The translations under genes were made by a program, and so were the position numbers. From positions 496,001 through 560,000 of the forward strand of contig CBDBDN010000005.1 of the NCBI GenBank assembly GCA_965203855.1: DNA of 64,000 bases. The letters run 5' to 3'. Positions 1 to 7,323 of the stretch are shown piece by piece. The notes beneath the pieces are model-generated. The model ran no database searches. It had not been told where the DNA came from and was given only the letters and a program-made list of their open reading frames with translations. The stretch's first letter is position 1; every line of letters begins with the position of its first letter. Source of the stretch: Bin87 sp965203855. Lineage in GTDB: Bacteria; Chloroflexota; Dehalococcoidia; Lucifugimonadales; UBA3495.

Positions 1-1
1 T

Positions 2-304
2 GCCGATAGCGCACCCGAACCCGCCACGGCGGGCATTACCGTCAAAACCGGCCCGGAGTTGGCCCGGGTGCAGGTATCTTGCCAGCATCAGAGCGGCCTC
101 ATTTACGTCGTACCCGGCGACCGCAGCTGGGTGTGCAGCGACGAGCTGCGTCCGGCACACGCGCTGGCCGGATTTTTCCGGGAACTGATTGCGTTGGACG
201 ACCCGCGCGTGGCCGGACTGATGCAGCAGTGGGGCCTCTACTACCGCAGCCTGCCTCTGGATGCGGACGTTGCTGAAAACGCTGCCGACGCTGCGGACGG
301 CTAG
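2..304 (+). CDS. C-terminal part of an unrecognised protein (cut by window edge)
   Basis: The reading frame is open from base 2 to the TAG at 302-304, so the start lies outside the window. The visible 100 residues contain no motif I recognise. They include a short hydrophobic stretch, two cysteines and an acidic, alanine-rich tail (DADVAENAADAADG). A TTG at 59 could act as a start, but it has no convincing ribosome binding site and the frame is open upstream of it. A truncated larger gene is therefore more likely. Function unknown. Confidence 0.5.
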   Translation, partial: ADSAPEPATAGITVKTGPELARVQVSCQHQSGLIYVVPGDRSWVCSDELRPAHALAGFFRELIALDDPRVAGLMQQWGLYYRSLPLDADVAENAADAADG

Positions 305-629
305 GCTTGGCGGCAGAGCTTGCCCGTCTGTTCCGATGCCGAGCAAAGGAGCCGGTCGGCGAAGGGTTCGGCTTTCCTCTGAGCCATAGATTCCGGCTTG
401 CGCCGGAATGACGGGATACACGCCGGAATGACGGGATACGCGCCGGAATGGCGGATACACGCCCGAACCGCCTGGATCCAAACGCAGCGGGCCGGGCGGC
501 GATGGCGATATTGGCAATATCGCGCACAATTGCCCCGTTCTAGTTATGTAATCGCAAATTGAACTGCGAAAAGCGGTAAAACGAGGCGGTTTTCGTAATC
601 AAGGGGCGTTTTTGGACGCTTTTTAGTAT
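305..629. other. Intergenic stretch with palindromic repeat copies
   Basis: No credible gene is seen. At about 388-460 there is one copy of the common genome repeat (TTCCGGCTTGCGCCGGAATG, an imperfect palindrome), followed by degenerate iterations of 'cgccggaatgacgggatacg'. The rest, 470-600, is non-repetitive. Just before the promoter at 630, bases 604-624 hold a weak GC stem followed by five T, which could end transcription coming from the left. Confidence 0.5.
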
Positions 630-658
630 TTGACACCCCCGATAAGGCGGGCTACACT
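630..658 (+). promoter_or_regulatory. Sigma70-type promoter of the panD leader
   Basis: A perfect -35 box TTGACA (630-635), a 17-bp spacer and a -10 box TACACT (653-658, four of six consensus bases) predict a transcript starting near 665. It is the only strong promoter seen ahead of the panD-methyltransferase block. It implies a leader of about 465 nt before panD. Confidence 0.7.
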
Positions 659-716
659 GCCTCTAATCAAAGCAGGTCTGCACGACCATCAACCTGCCCT
701 TAATCAAGGAGGCCAT

Positions 717-887
717 ATGAGTGCAGCCGCGCCGCGAGCGCACATCGACTTACCGGAGCCGTACTCGGTACGGTTCCATCAAACCGGGAAGCCCAACGCG
801 GGCTTTCCGCTCTGCGGCACCGTGGAGCGCGTCCAGATGCGCCGGTTCCGCGCCCGTCCCAAGCACCGGCTCCCCTGCGAGCCCTAG
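717..887 (+). CDS. Possible 56-residue leader ORF upstream of panD
   Basis: An ATG at 717 is preceded by an ideal ribosome binding site, AAGGAGG (706-712), four bases away, and the frame runs 56 codons to a TAG at 885-887. The product is basic at its C-terminus (QMRRFRARPKHR) and matches no family I know. The same bases can fold into strong hairpins: 755-777 is a 10-bp stem with a 3-base loop, and 787-808 is an 8-bp stem with one bulge. The region may therefore be a structured RNA, a regulatory leader peptide, or both. It lies directly upstream of a terminator-like hairpin and about 240 bases before panD. Confidence 0.35.
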   Translation: MSAAAPRAHIDLPEPYSVRFHQTGKPNAGFPLCGTVERVQMRRFRARPKHRLPCEP

Positions 888-996
888 CTGCTTGCGCTGA
901 CTGCGAGCGGCGGGAACAGCATCCCGCCCAAAGCTCGCCTCTTTTCTCCCTCCGTGATTTGCCGCCGGCGTGTCATGCGCCGGGGTAGGGGCTCGC
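877..996 (+). promoter_or_regulatory. Putative attenuator or riboswitch-like structured leader of panD
   Basis: Bases 877-886 (GCGAGCCCTA) can pair with 986-996 (with one bulge), enclosing a terminator-like hairpin (903-938) and a second GC hairpin (about 965-983). Bases 890-895 (GCTTGC) can instead pair with 903-908 (GCGAGC), which is the lower 5' strand of the terminator stem. That gives mutually exclusive antiterminator and terminator folds. I could not match it to any named riboswitch class. The pairing is read by eye, and its function is inferred. Confidence 0.35.
903..948 (+). terminator. Terminator-like hairpin inside the panD leader
   Basis: Lower stem GCGAGC (903-908) / GCTCGC (933-938), upper stem GGCGGGA (909-915) / TCCCGCC (922-928), loop ACAGCA, then the pyrimidine-rich tail ctcttttctc. 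It sits 15 bases after the small ORF and well upstream of panD, so it is either an attenuator or the end of a short transcript. Confidence 0.5.
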
Positions 997-1130
997 TTTA
1001 ACTGCGGCCTCTGCGAATGGGCATTGCACGGAGGAGCATCGCCTACCATACCGGCAATGACGCTTGTTGCCGGCTGCGGGCGCAGCATACCGCATCGTCT
1101 GCCGCGCCGCCAATCACAAAGGAGCTCAAT

Positions 1131-1511
1131 ATGCGCGAGATCTTACGATCCAAGATTCACCGCTGCTGGGTAACCGGGTCCAACCTGGAGTACGTCGGCA
1201 GCATCATCATTGACCGGGAGTTGATGGAAAAGGCCGACATCTGGGAGTTTGAGAAAGTGGTGGTCTGCAACGCCAGCAACGGGCAGCGCTGGGAGACCTA
1301 CGCCCTGCCCGGCGAGCGCGGCAGCGGCACCATATCCGTCCAGGGGCCGGGCGCCCGCCTCTGCCACAAGGGCGACTGCCTGGTCATCCTGTCCTACGAA
1401 GTTACCGACCACCCGGTGGAACAGAAAATGATTCTCACCGACGAGAACAACCACTTCCTGGAATACATCGAAGGGGCAATGTATGCCGAACCTATCCTCG
1501 CGCTTTTCTGA
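1131..1511 (+). CDS. panD: Aspartate 1-decarboxylase PanD
   Basis: A pyruvoyl-dependent enzyme converting L-aspartate to beta-alanine in the cytoplasm, normally for pantothenate and CoA synthesis. The 126-residue length is typical. The self-cleavage site is visible as Tyr21-Val-Gly23-Ser24 (YVGSIIID), where Ser24 would become the pyruvoyl group. Lys8, His10, Arg53 (NGQRWETY) and Tyr57 occupy the usual active-site positions. The start is ATG 1131, preceded by AAAGGAG. The gene overlaps the next methyltransferase gene by 29 bases, so the two are probably translationally coupled. No panB, panC or other pantothenate gene is nearby, which suggests that beta-alanine here feeds the methyltransferases instead. 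Confidence 0.93.
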   Translation: MREILRSKIHRCWVTGSNLEYVGSIIIDRELMEKADIWEFEKVVVCNASNGQRWETYALPGERGSGTISVQGPGARLCHKGDCLVILSYEVTDHPVEQKMILTDENNHFLEYIEGAMYAEPILALF

Positions 1512-2364
1512 GCGCGACACCGAACAGTACTACGACGCCGAGGATGATCTTTACCGGTCTTTCTGGGACGCCGAGGGCAGCCTGCACTGGGGGGTCTTTG
1601 ACGGGCGGGGCAGCAATGCGGCGGTCGGATCCGACGGATCCGGAGCCGGCGATGGCGCGGAGGTGCGGAGCCGCTTTATGGCGGCCTGCTCCCGCCTCAA
1701 CGAGATAATGCTGGCCAACGCCGGCATTGACGGCGCGGCGCGGGTGCTGGACCTGGGCTGCGGCAACGGCAATACCGCAACCTGGCTTTGCCGCACTACC
1801 GGCGCCAGCGTTACCGGCATTGACCTCAGCGGCGTCCGCATTGACAACGCTGTCGCCGCTCTGGCCAATGTCCCGGAACTGGCAGAACGGCTGGCCTTTG
1901 AGAAAGCGTCGGCTACCGACCTGCCTTTCGCCGACGGGTCGTTCACCCATATTTGGAGCCAGGCCACCATCTACCATATCCCCGACAAAGCGCGGACGCT
2001 GCAAGAGGCGTACCGGGTGCTGCAACCCGGCGGCATTATGGTGTTTGACGACCTGACCAAGCCGAAGCCAGACATCAGCGCCGAGGCGCGGGCATTCGTG
2101 TACGACCGGCTGCTGTTTGACACCGATTACAGCTTTTATTCGTACCAGGACGCGCTGCGGCAGGCCGGGTTCCGGGTGCTGGAGGCGCGGGATTTGTCGG
2201 CGCATCTGGCGCGCAGCTACGGCTGCCTGTCGGAGATGGCGGCGTCGGGAACTGACCCGGAACGGCGGGAACGGTTCGCCGCCTTGGCCGACGCCTACCG
2301 CAAAATGGTGAACGCCGTCCGCAACGATGAACTGGGCTGGGCGCAGTATCTCTGCGTTAAATAG
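1483..2364 (+). CDS. Class I SAM-dependent methyltransferase, sarcosine/dimethylglycine-methyltransferase-like (copy 1)
   Basis: A 293-residue Rossmann methyltransferase. Motif I is VLDLGCGNG (about residues 88-96), the acidic residue after beta-2 is in TGIDLS, and a WSQATIYH segment and a 'YRVLQPGG' post-motif follow. The layout, with an N-terminal YYDAEDDLYRSFWD and HWGVFD, recalls the bacterial sarcosine/dimethylglycine N-methyltransferases that make glycine betaine. The start, ATG 1483, lies inside panD. The next gene is a close paralogue 82 bases downstream. By context the amine acceptor could be beta-alanine or a methylated form of it. That is inference; other small amines are possible. 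Confidence 0.8.
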   Translation: MPNLSSRFSERDTEQYYDAEDDLYRSFWDAEGSLHWGVFDGRGSNAAVGSDGSGAGDGAEVRSRFMAACSRLNEIMLANAGIDGAARVLDLGCGNGNTATWLCRTTGASVTGIDLSGVRIDNAVAALANVPELAERLAFEKASATDLPFADGSFTHIWSQATIYHIPDKARTLQEAYRVLQPGGIMVFDDLTKPKPDISAEARAFVYDRLLFDTDYSFYSYQDALRQAGFRVLEARDLSAHLARSYGCLSEMAASGTDPERRERFAALADAYRKMVNAVRNDELGWAQYLCVK

Positions 2365-2446
2365 ACGGCCCGGCCAGGCCGCCCGGCTAAACCGCCCGGC
2401 GCGGCGCGGATGCGGCGAACACGGAGCAAATCACAGGAGTTATCTG

Positions 2447-3298
2447 ATGCAAGCGCAAGGGAACCATCACTTTACGGAACAGGAAACCGAGCAGTACTAC
2501 GATGCCGAGGATGTCATCTATCGGTCGGTGTGGGATGCGGACGGCAGCGTGCATTGGGGGGTGTTTGACGCGCCGCCCGGCAGCAACGGCAGCATCCGCG
2601 ACGAGTTTCTTGCGGCCGGAGTCCGCCTCAACGAGCTGATGGTGGAATACGCCGGCATTGACGCGGCGGCGCGCGTGCTGGATGTGGGCTGCGGCAACGG
2701 CACTACGGCCGCTTGGCTCTGCCGGGCTACCGGCGCGCAGGTAACCGGCGTGGATCTCAGCGGCGTCCGCATTGAGAACGCCGTTGCCGCGCTGGAAAAA
2801 GTTCCTGAGCTGTCCGACCGGCTGGCCTTTGAGAAAGCGTCCGCGGCGGAACTGCCCTTTGCCGACAGTTCGTTCACCCATGTCTGGAGCCAGGCCACCA
2901 TCTACCATGTCCCCGAAAAGGACCGGGCGTTGCAAGAGGCGTACCGGGTGCTGGAACCGGGCGGCGCGCTGATTTTTGACGACCTGACCAAGCCCAAGCC
3001 GGACATCAGCGACGCGGCGCGGGAGTTTGTGTATGACCGGCTGCTGTTTGACACCGACTTCAGCTTTTACTCGTACATTGAGACGCTGCGGGAAATCGGC
3101 TTTCGGGTGTTGCAGGCGCGGGATTTGTCGGAGCATCTGGCGCAGAGCTACACCTGCCTGTCCCGGCTGGCGTCCACTGCCGAAGGGCCGGACGGCTACC
3201 AGGAACGGTTTGAATATCTGTCCGACGCCTATCTGAAAACCGTGGCGGCCATCAACAACGAGGAGCTGGGCTGGGCGCAATTCCTCTGCGTGAAGTAG
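2447..3298 (+). CDS. Class I SAM-dependent methyltransferase (tandem paralogue, copy 2)
   Basis: 283 residues, collinear with the preceding gene over its whole length and clearly a tandem duplicate. Motif I is VLDVGCGNG (about 77-85), followed by TGVDLSG, WSQATIYHVPEK and the shared 'DDLTKPKPDIS' stretch. It lacks the Gly/Ser-rich insertion that copy 1 has near residues 41-60. The start ATG 2447 is chosen because it follows ACAGGAG and because the family resemblance begins here; a longer frame opens at 2327 but has no homology. Together the two copies could carry out successive N-methylations. The gene ends in a 17-bp tandem repeat that includes the stop codon. Confidence 0.8.
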   Translation: MQAQGNHHFTEQETEQYYDAEDVIYRSVWDADGSVHWGVFDAPPGSNGSIRDEFLAAGVRLNELMVEYAGIDAAARVLDVGCGNGTTAAWLCRATGAQVTGVDLSGVRIENAVAALEKVPELSDRLAFEKASAAELPFADSSFTHVWSQATIYHVPEKDRALQEAYRVLEPGGALIFDDLTKPKPDISDAAREFVYDRLLFDTDFSFYSYIETLREIGFRVLQARDLSEHLAQSYTCLSRLASTAEGPDGYQERFEYLSDAYLKTVAAINNEELGWAQFLCVK

Positions 3299-3357
3299 CC
3301 GCCGGCGTGAAGTAGCCGCCGGCGTGAAACAGCCGCCGGCGTGAAACAGCCGCCAAC
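3289..3357 (+). repeat. 17-bp tandem repeat spanning a stop codon
   Basis: Four iterations of a 17-base unit (gtgaagtagccgccggc, with gtgaaacag in the last two) begin inside the last codons of the second methyltransferase and run past its TAG. The duplicated unit contains copies of the stop codon, so the gene end itself was the template. Confidence 0.8.
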
Positions 3358-3431
3358 CAAGCGGCCGGCCGACGGCCGCCGCAACTAACCCAATGGCAGA
3401 GTTTTCAGGCGATTCGGCCGGCAGTTCACCT

Positions 3432-3490
3432 CTCCGGCGCAAGCCGGAGTCCAGAAAACACACCTGGATTCCGGCGCAAGCCGGAATGAC
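3432..3490. repeat. Two palindromic repeat copies (GCGCAAGC type)
   Basis: Two imperfect palindromes, ctccggcgcaagccggag (3432-3449) and attccggcgcaagccggaat (3468-3487), sit in the gap between methyltransferase copies 2 and 3. They belong to the genome-wide family described at 4935. No gene is seen in 3299-3548. Confidence 0.75.
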
Positions 3491-3548
3491 GAAAGGTTGG
3501 ATCGCCTAATCGGAAACGCTGCCCCAACCTGAAACGGAGCTTTACCTA

Positions 3549-4193
3549 ATGCCCGAACTGGAAAACATTGACTCGCAAGAGCGCGTGCAGTGGATTTATT
3601 CCTCCGCCAACAATGACGAACTGGCGGCGCGCTATGATGTGTGGGCGCAGGAATATGACGCCGACCTGAATGACACTTTCGTGTGGCTGGCGCCCCGGAT
3701 AGCGTCGGAAACGCTGGCGGAATATGTACCCGCCGGCGCGCGCATTCTGGACGCCGGCGCCGGCACCGGGCTGGTGGGCGTAGAGCTGCAACGGCTGGGC
3801 TATACCGACATCTGCGCGATGGATCTGTCGGAAGGGATGCTGGACGAAGCGCGCGCCAAAGGGTGCTACAACGATTTCCGGCAGATGGCGCTGGGGGGGA
3901 CGCTGGATTTCGCCAGCGACGCCTACGACGCCGTCATCAGCGTCGGCGTGTTCACTCCCGGCCATGCGCCGCCCAATTCGTTTGACGAGCTGGCGCGCAT
4001 TACTAGGCCGGGCGGCCACATCGTATTCAGCCTGCGCCCGGATACCCGGCTGGAAATGGGGTTCAAGGAACAGATGGAACGGATGGAAGCGGCGGGCGTC
4101 TGGACGCTGGCAACGGCTACGGAACCGTTCCAGCCGCTGCCCAAAGGCGAGCCGGAAGTGATGCACCAGATCTGGGTGTATCGGGTGAACTAA
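3549..4193 (+). CDS. Class I SAM-dependent methyltransferase (METTL27/WBSCR27-like)
   Basis: A 214-residue methyltransferase. An N-terminal 'ARYDVWAQEYDADL' segment precedes motif I ILDAGAGTG (about residues 66-74), then 'CAMDLSEGML' and a 'RITRPGGHIVFS' post-motif. This order resembles the eukaryotic METTL27 group and its bacterial relatives, whose substrates are poorly known. It is not a close paralogue of the two upstream methyltransferases. The start ATG 3549 follows ACGGAGC. The gap of 250 bases contains repeats, so it may be transcribed separately. Its place after panD and two methyltransferases suggests, without proving, a third methylation step on the same substrate. Confidence 0.75.
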   Translation: MPELENIDSQERVQWIYSSANNDELAARYDVWAQEYDADLNDTFVWLAPRIASETLAEYVPAGARILDAGAGTGLVGVELQRLGYTDICAMDLSEGMLDEARAKGCYNDFRQMALGGTLDFASDAYDAVISVGVFTPGHAPPNSFDELARITRPGGHIVFSLRPDTRLEMGFKEQMERMEAAGVWTLATATEPFQPLPKGEPEVMHQIWVYRVN

Positions 4194-4208
4194 CCCGTTC
4201 TGTTATTG

Positions 4209-4228
4209 CAATCCCGCTGCGGGGATTG
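4209..4228. terminator. Short hairpin between convergent genes
   Basis: CAATCCC (4209-4215) pairs with GGGATTG (4222-4228) around a short loop, between the convergent methyltransferase and HTH genes. No clear T-run follows on either strand, so a terminator role is only suggested. Confidence 0.3.
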
Positions 4229-4289
4229 GGCTGCATTCGCGCGCCGGCCGGCTTGCCGCGTTTCCGGTTGGGCCGGCGGGCGTTGCCGC

Positions 4290-4700
4290 TTATTCCCGCG
4301 TTTCCATCGGCATACCCTGCGCCATTGCCTCCAGGATGCATTCCTGGCAGCGGTCGCCCGGCTGGTGGCCGGTAGCAGGCCAGATGTCGTTGCCCTTGAC
4401 GCCGCAGAGAAAGATGGGTTCCACTTCCTCGATGCCCAGGCTTTCCAGATAGTGGACGAAGCCGCGGCGGTTGGGGTTGTCGTACCACCAGGGCGTCAGC
4501 GTGCGGGCGAGGGCGTGGATGTCCTCTTTGAAGTCGTCGGCGTATTCTGCGGCGTTGTCGGGGATGTCCACCATCCAGCGGGAGCCGGACGGTCCGCCTT
4601 CCCGGGAGGCCGACAGTTTGCCCTCGCGGACATTGCGGCGTATCACGTCCTGGGAAACGTTCAGAATACGGGAGGCTTCCTGAATGGTAACGCGGGGCAT
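4290..4700 (-). CDS. Small protein with excisionase/MerR-type helix-turn-helix
   Basis: 136 residues. Residues 1-30 (VTIQEASRILNVSQDVIRRNVREG) form a typical DNA-binding helix-turn-helix of the excisionase/MerR type, continued by a wing-like basic segment. The rest is unfamiliar and has four cysteines in two groups (FLCGV, and CQEC near residues 117-120) that could bind metal. The start ATG follows GAGGTAAATT. No phage integrase or recombinase lies beside it, so a role as an excisionase is unlikely. A small transcriptional regulator is the better guess. Confidence 0.6.
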   Translation of the reverse strand: MPRVTIQEASRILNVSQDVIRRNVREGKLSASREGGPSGSRWMVDIPDNAAEYADDFKEDIHALARTLTPWWYDNPNRRGFVHYLESLGIEEVEPIFLCGVKGNDIWPATGHQPGDRCQECILEAMAQGMPMETRE

Positions 4701-4934
4701 AATTTACCTCGAGGACAGAGCAATGGCGCCGGATTGATTCCGGCGTAGCGATTCCGGCAGGATAATTTCGGCAGAGCGATTCCGGCAGGATAATTTCGGG
4801 TTGGGCAACGGCCTATTTCTACCACTATCCGGGCGGGGTAGCAAGCCGGCCGTCCGGATTAGCAGCGTTTCCAAGCCGGCGGTCTAGCATTGCGCCGCTT
4901 CGGGCTGATTTGCGTCGTTCCGGTTATTTTTCGT

Positions 4935-5126
4935 CATTCCGGCGAAAGCCGGAATCCAGCGCCGTAATCTGCCACTACGATAATGGAACCAGCAGTCATA
5001 GATTCCGGCTTTCGCCGGAATGACGATGAGTTGACGGAATGACGATGAGTTGACGGAATGACGGCGCATTGATGGAATGACGGCGCATTGATGGAATGAC
5101 AGCGCATTGATGGAATGACGGCGCAT
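4935..5126. repeat. 88-bp palindromic element with adjoining tandem array
   Basis: The element at 4935-5022 has inverted ends: a left arm attccggcgaaagccggaat and, after about 46 unique bases, a right arm attccggctttcgccggaat. The right arm is continued by tandem 19-base units that share 'ggaatgacg' but carry locus-specific middles: two with 'atgagttga', then four with 'gcgcattgat'. Before it, at about 4748-4800, a 24-base segment (gattccggcaggataatttcgg) is also duplicated. No gene is seen in 4701-5126. Confidence 0.85.
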
Positions 5127-6854
5127 CTAGCCGACGGCGGCCGGCGTCGGGGCTGGCATTGTGCGGGGATCCTCCATGGTGTCAGCCAGGGAACCGCCGG
5201 GGGGAACCATGGGGTACACATTGGTTTCCGGCTCAACCACGAACTCAATCAGGAACGGGCCGGCGTAGGCTTGGGCTTCTTGCAAAGCGGCGGCTACATC
5301 CTCCTGGTGTTTCACGCGCAAGCCGGGGATGCCGTAGGCGTTAGCCAGTTTGACGAAATCCGGGCCGGGCATCGGCACCTCTTTAATGTGTCCGTCAAAG
5401 AACATTTCCTGCCACTGGCGCACCATACCGAGGTAGCCGTTGTTGAAAATGGCGAACTTGACGGGCAGTTTTTCCTGCACGGCGGTAACCAGTTCCTGCA
5501 AAGTCATCTGAAAGCCGCCGTCGCCGGCTATTGACCAGACCGTGGCGCCGGGGCGTCCCAGCTGGGCGCCCAATGCGGCCGGCACCTCAAAGCCCATTGC
5601 GCCGAGGCCGCCGGAGGTTACGAAGGAATTGGGCTGATTGAGGAACAGATACTGCGCCGCCCACATTTGATGCTGGCCGACGCCGGTAACGACGACGGAG
5701 TCAGCGTCGTGCTGGATGACGGAGTTCAGCTCGGCCAACACCTGCTGGGGCAGCAGGGCGTCGCTGCGGGGGATGTCCAGCGACGGATGCTCGGCGGTGA
5801 GGCGGGCAATGGCGGCCATCCATTCCGGGCGTTCCCGCCATTCGGTAAGCGGGATCAGGGCTTGCAGGACGGGTTTGGCGTCGCCCACCAGAGGGACTTC
5901 CGCGGGAACGATGCGTCCGACCTGGGTCGGCTCAATGTCCAGATGGATGATGCGGGCGTGGGGCGCAAACCCGGAGACGCGTCCGGTAACCCGGTCGTCA
6001 AAGCGCATTCCCAGCCCGATGAGGACATCGGCCTGGTCAACTACCATATTGCACCAGTACATCCCGTGCATCCCCAGCATCCCCAGGCTTTGGGGATGAT
6101 TGCGCGGGAAACCGCTCAACCCCAGCAGGGTGTTGATGACGGGGATGCCGGTGCGCTCGGCCAGTTCGCGCAGTTCGTCAAAGGCGCGGGAGTTGACGAT
6201 GCCATGCCCGGCGATTATGACGGGACGCTCGGCGTCGTTAATCAGGCGGGCGGCGCGGCGCACATTCTCCAGAGTTTCGGCGTCAAGAGACGACTCCGGG
6301 CGGGACGGTGCGGCCGGCGCGGTGAGTTGCGGGTACTCAAATTCGGCCAGCTCCAGCTGCACATCGCGGGGAACATCAATCAGCACCGGGCCGGGGCGTC
6401 CTTCCTGGGCGACGCGGAAAGCTTCGCTGACGGTACGGGCCAGGTCGTTGGCGGACAGCACCAGATAAGTGCGCTTGGTGCAGACGGCGGCGATGCTGCA
6501 AATGTCGCATTCCTGGAAGGCTTCGGTGCCCAGGGCGGGCCGCGCTACCTGGCCGGTGATGGCAACCAGCGGCACGCTGTCGGCTTTGGCGCCCATAATG
6601 CCGGTAATCAGGTTAGTGGCGCCGGGGCCGGAGGTTGCCACGCAGACGCCGGGTTTGCCGGTGATGCGGGCGTAGCCGTCGGCTGCGTGGGCGGCGGACT
6701 GCTCATGCCGCACCAGGATATGACGCAGCTGCGGGTAGGCCCAGAGCGCGTCGTAGAAGGGGAGGATGGCGCCGCCGGGATGGCCGAACAGCACATCCAC
6801 GCCCTCGCGCAGCAGGCTTTCGCAGATGATTTCGGAACCTTTCAGTTTTACCAC
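5127..6854 (-). CDS. ilvB: Acetolactate synthase, large (catalytic) subunit
   Basis: A 575-residue thiamine-diphosphate enzyme condensing pyruvate with pyruvate or 2-oxobutyrate, the first common step of valine, leucine and isoleucine synthesis. Glu51 in the RHEQ motif is the cofactor-activating glutamate. The thiamine-diphosphate and magnesium site is GDGGF (about 444-448), followed by NNGYLG. Near the N-terminus, FGHPGGAILPFYDAL is typical of this family. The start ATG 6854 is preceded by a T-box leader that reads isoleucine tRNA charging. No small subunit gene (ilvN), ilvC or leuA follows: the downstream side is only repeats. The regulatory subunit must lie elsewhere if the pathway is complete. 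Confidence 0.95.
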   Translation of the reverse strand: MVKLKGSEIICESLLREGVDVLFGHPGGAILPFYDALWAYPQLRHILVRHEQSAAHAADGYARITGKPGVCVATSGPGATNLITGIMGAKADSVPLVAITGQVARPALGTEAFQECDICSIAAVCTKRTYLVLSANDLARTVSEAFRVAQEGRPGPVLIDVPRDVQLELAEFEYPQLTAPAAPSRPESSLDAETLENVRRAARLINDAERPVIIAGHGIVNSRAFDELRELAERTGIPVINTLLGLSGFPRNHPQSLGMLGMHGMYWCNMVVDQADVLIGLGMRFDDRVTGRVSGFAPHARIIHLDIEPTQVGRIVPAEVPLVGDAKPVLQALIPLTEWRERPEWMAAIARLTAEHPSLDIPRSDALLPQQVLAELNSVIQHDADSVVVTGVGQHQMWAAQYLFLNQPNSFVTSGGLGAMGFEVPAALGAQLGRPGATVWSIAGDGGFQMTLQELVTAVQEKLPVKFAIFNNGYLGMVRQWQEMFFDGHIKEVPMPGPDFVKLANAYGIPGLRVKHQEDVAAALQEAQAYAGPFLIEFVVEPETNVYPMVPPGGSLADTMEDPRTMPAPTPAAVG

Positions 6855-6925
6855 GGTAGAACTCCGTATGTGTCGGTTGTGCCATTGCCTGCCGGACAGG
6901 GGGCGGATGCGGCGCAGCGGGCTGG

Positions 6926-6961
6926 AATAAAAAAGCCCGCCCCTATATCGGTATAGGGACG
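6926..6961 (-). terminator. Rho-independent terminator of the T-box leader
   Basis: On the minus strand CCGTCCCTATA pairs with TATAGGGGCGG across a short loop, followed by C and six T. It lies just after the T-box sequence and about 70 bases before the ilvB start, as expected for transcription attenuation. Confidence 0.9.
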
Positions 6962-7317
6962 GACGAAATCCGCGGTACCACCCTATTTGCCGGCGGTGCG
7001 CCGTGGTTGATTGAATTGTCCGGTTCAGCTAACCGAACTATCGGGTCAATCAACCGAACTGGCCGGTCAATTGATGCGATGCAATTCAATCCGGTGGGGC
7101 GGCACAGCCAACCTCTCTAGCAGGACACTATCATGCCCCGTCGTGGCTAACGGGCGACGAACCCGGCCGGGACTTACTAACCGCCGGCGTAACGGAAGGC
7201 GGCGTTCTGTCGGCAGCTCCGGAGTGATTTTCGGCGGGGCCGTTGGGCCTGCTTGCACCGGGCCAGGCTCGCTATGCCGCCGGCGTCCCGCGTACTCGTC
7301 TCCATCACAGCTTTTCG
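6926..7317 (-). promoter_or_regulatory. T-box riboswitch, isoleucine-type specifier, controlling ilvB
   Basis: The highly conserved T-box AGGGTGGTACCGCG is read on the minus strand at 6984-6971, directly before the terminator. Upstream, the minus strand shows Stem I hallmarks: AGTACG just after 'gatggagacg', then GCGAGCC...GGTGCAAGC (the distal loop). The sequence GAAAATCACTCC contains the specifier ATC (7228-7226), an isoleucine codon followed by the usual purine. Uncharged tRNA-Ile would favour the antiterminator and allow ilvB transcription. The 5' end is estimated from the promoter. The linker between Stem I and the antiterminator is unusually long. Confidence 0.88.
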
Positions 7318-7323
7318 GGAAAG

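Noticed and set aside
604..624. A strong terminator upstream of the panD promoter
   Set aside because: The stem is only four GC/AT pairs plus wobbles. The T-run is present but the hairpin is too weak to call.
660..950. RNase P RNA, tmRNA, SRP RNA or 6S RNA in the structured region
   Set aside because: I looked for the conserved motifs of each (for example the tmRNA tag and tRNA-like end, and the RNase P GAGGAAAGTC box) and found none. I left it as an unnamed leader.
2387..3463. A 358-codon minus-strand frame over the second methyltransferase
   Set aside because: Antisense to a gene with clear methyltransferase motifs and a tandem paralogue.
4935..5022. The 88-bp element as a classic transposon with a transposase
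   Set aside because: No transposase frame is present. It is a non-autonomous palindromic (REP/MITE-like) element at most.
5030..5120. A possible CRISPR array
   Set aside because: 19-base units follow each other with no unique spacers. It is a satellite array.
5667..6956. A 429-codon open frame on the plus strand
   Set aside because: It is antisense to ilvB and the T-box leader, and the translation has no family signature.
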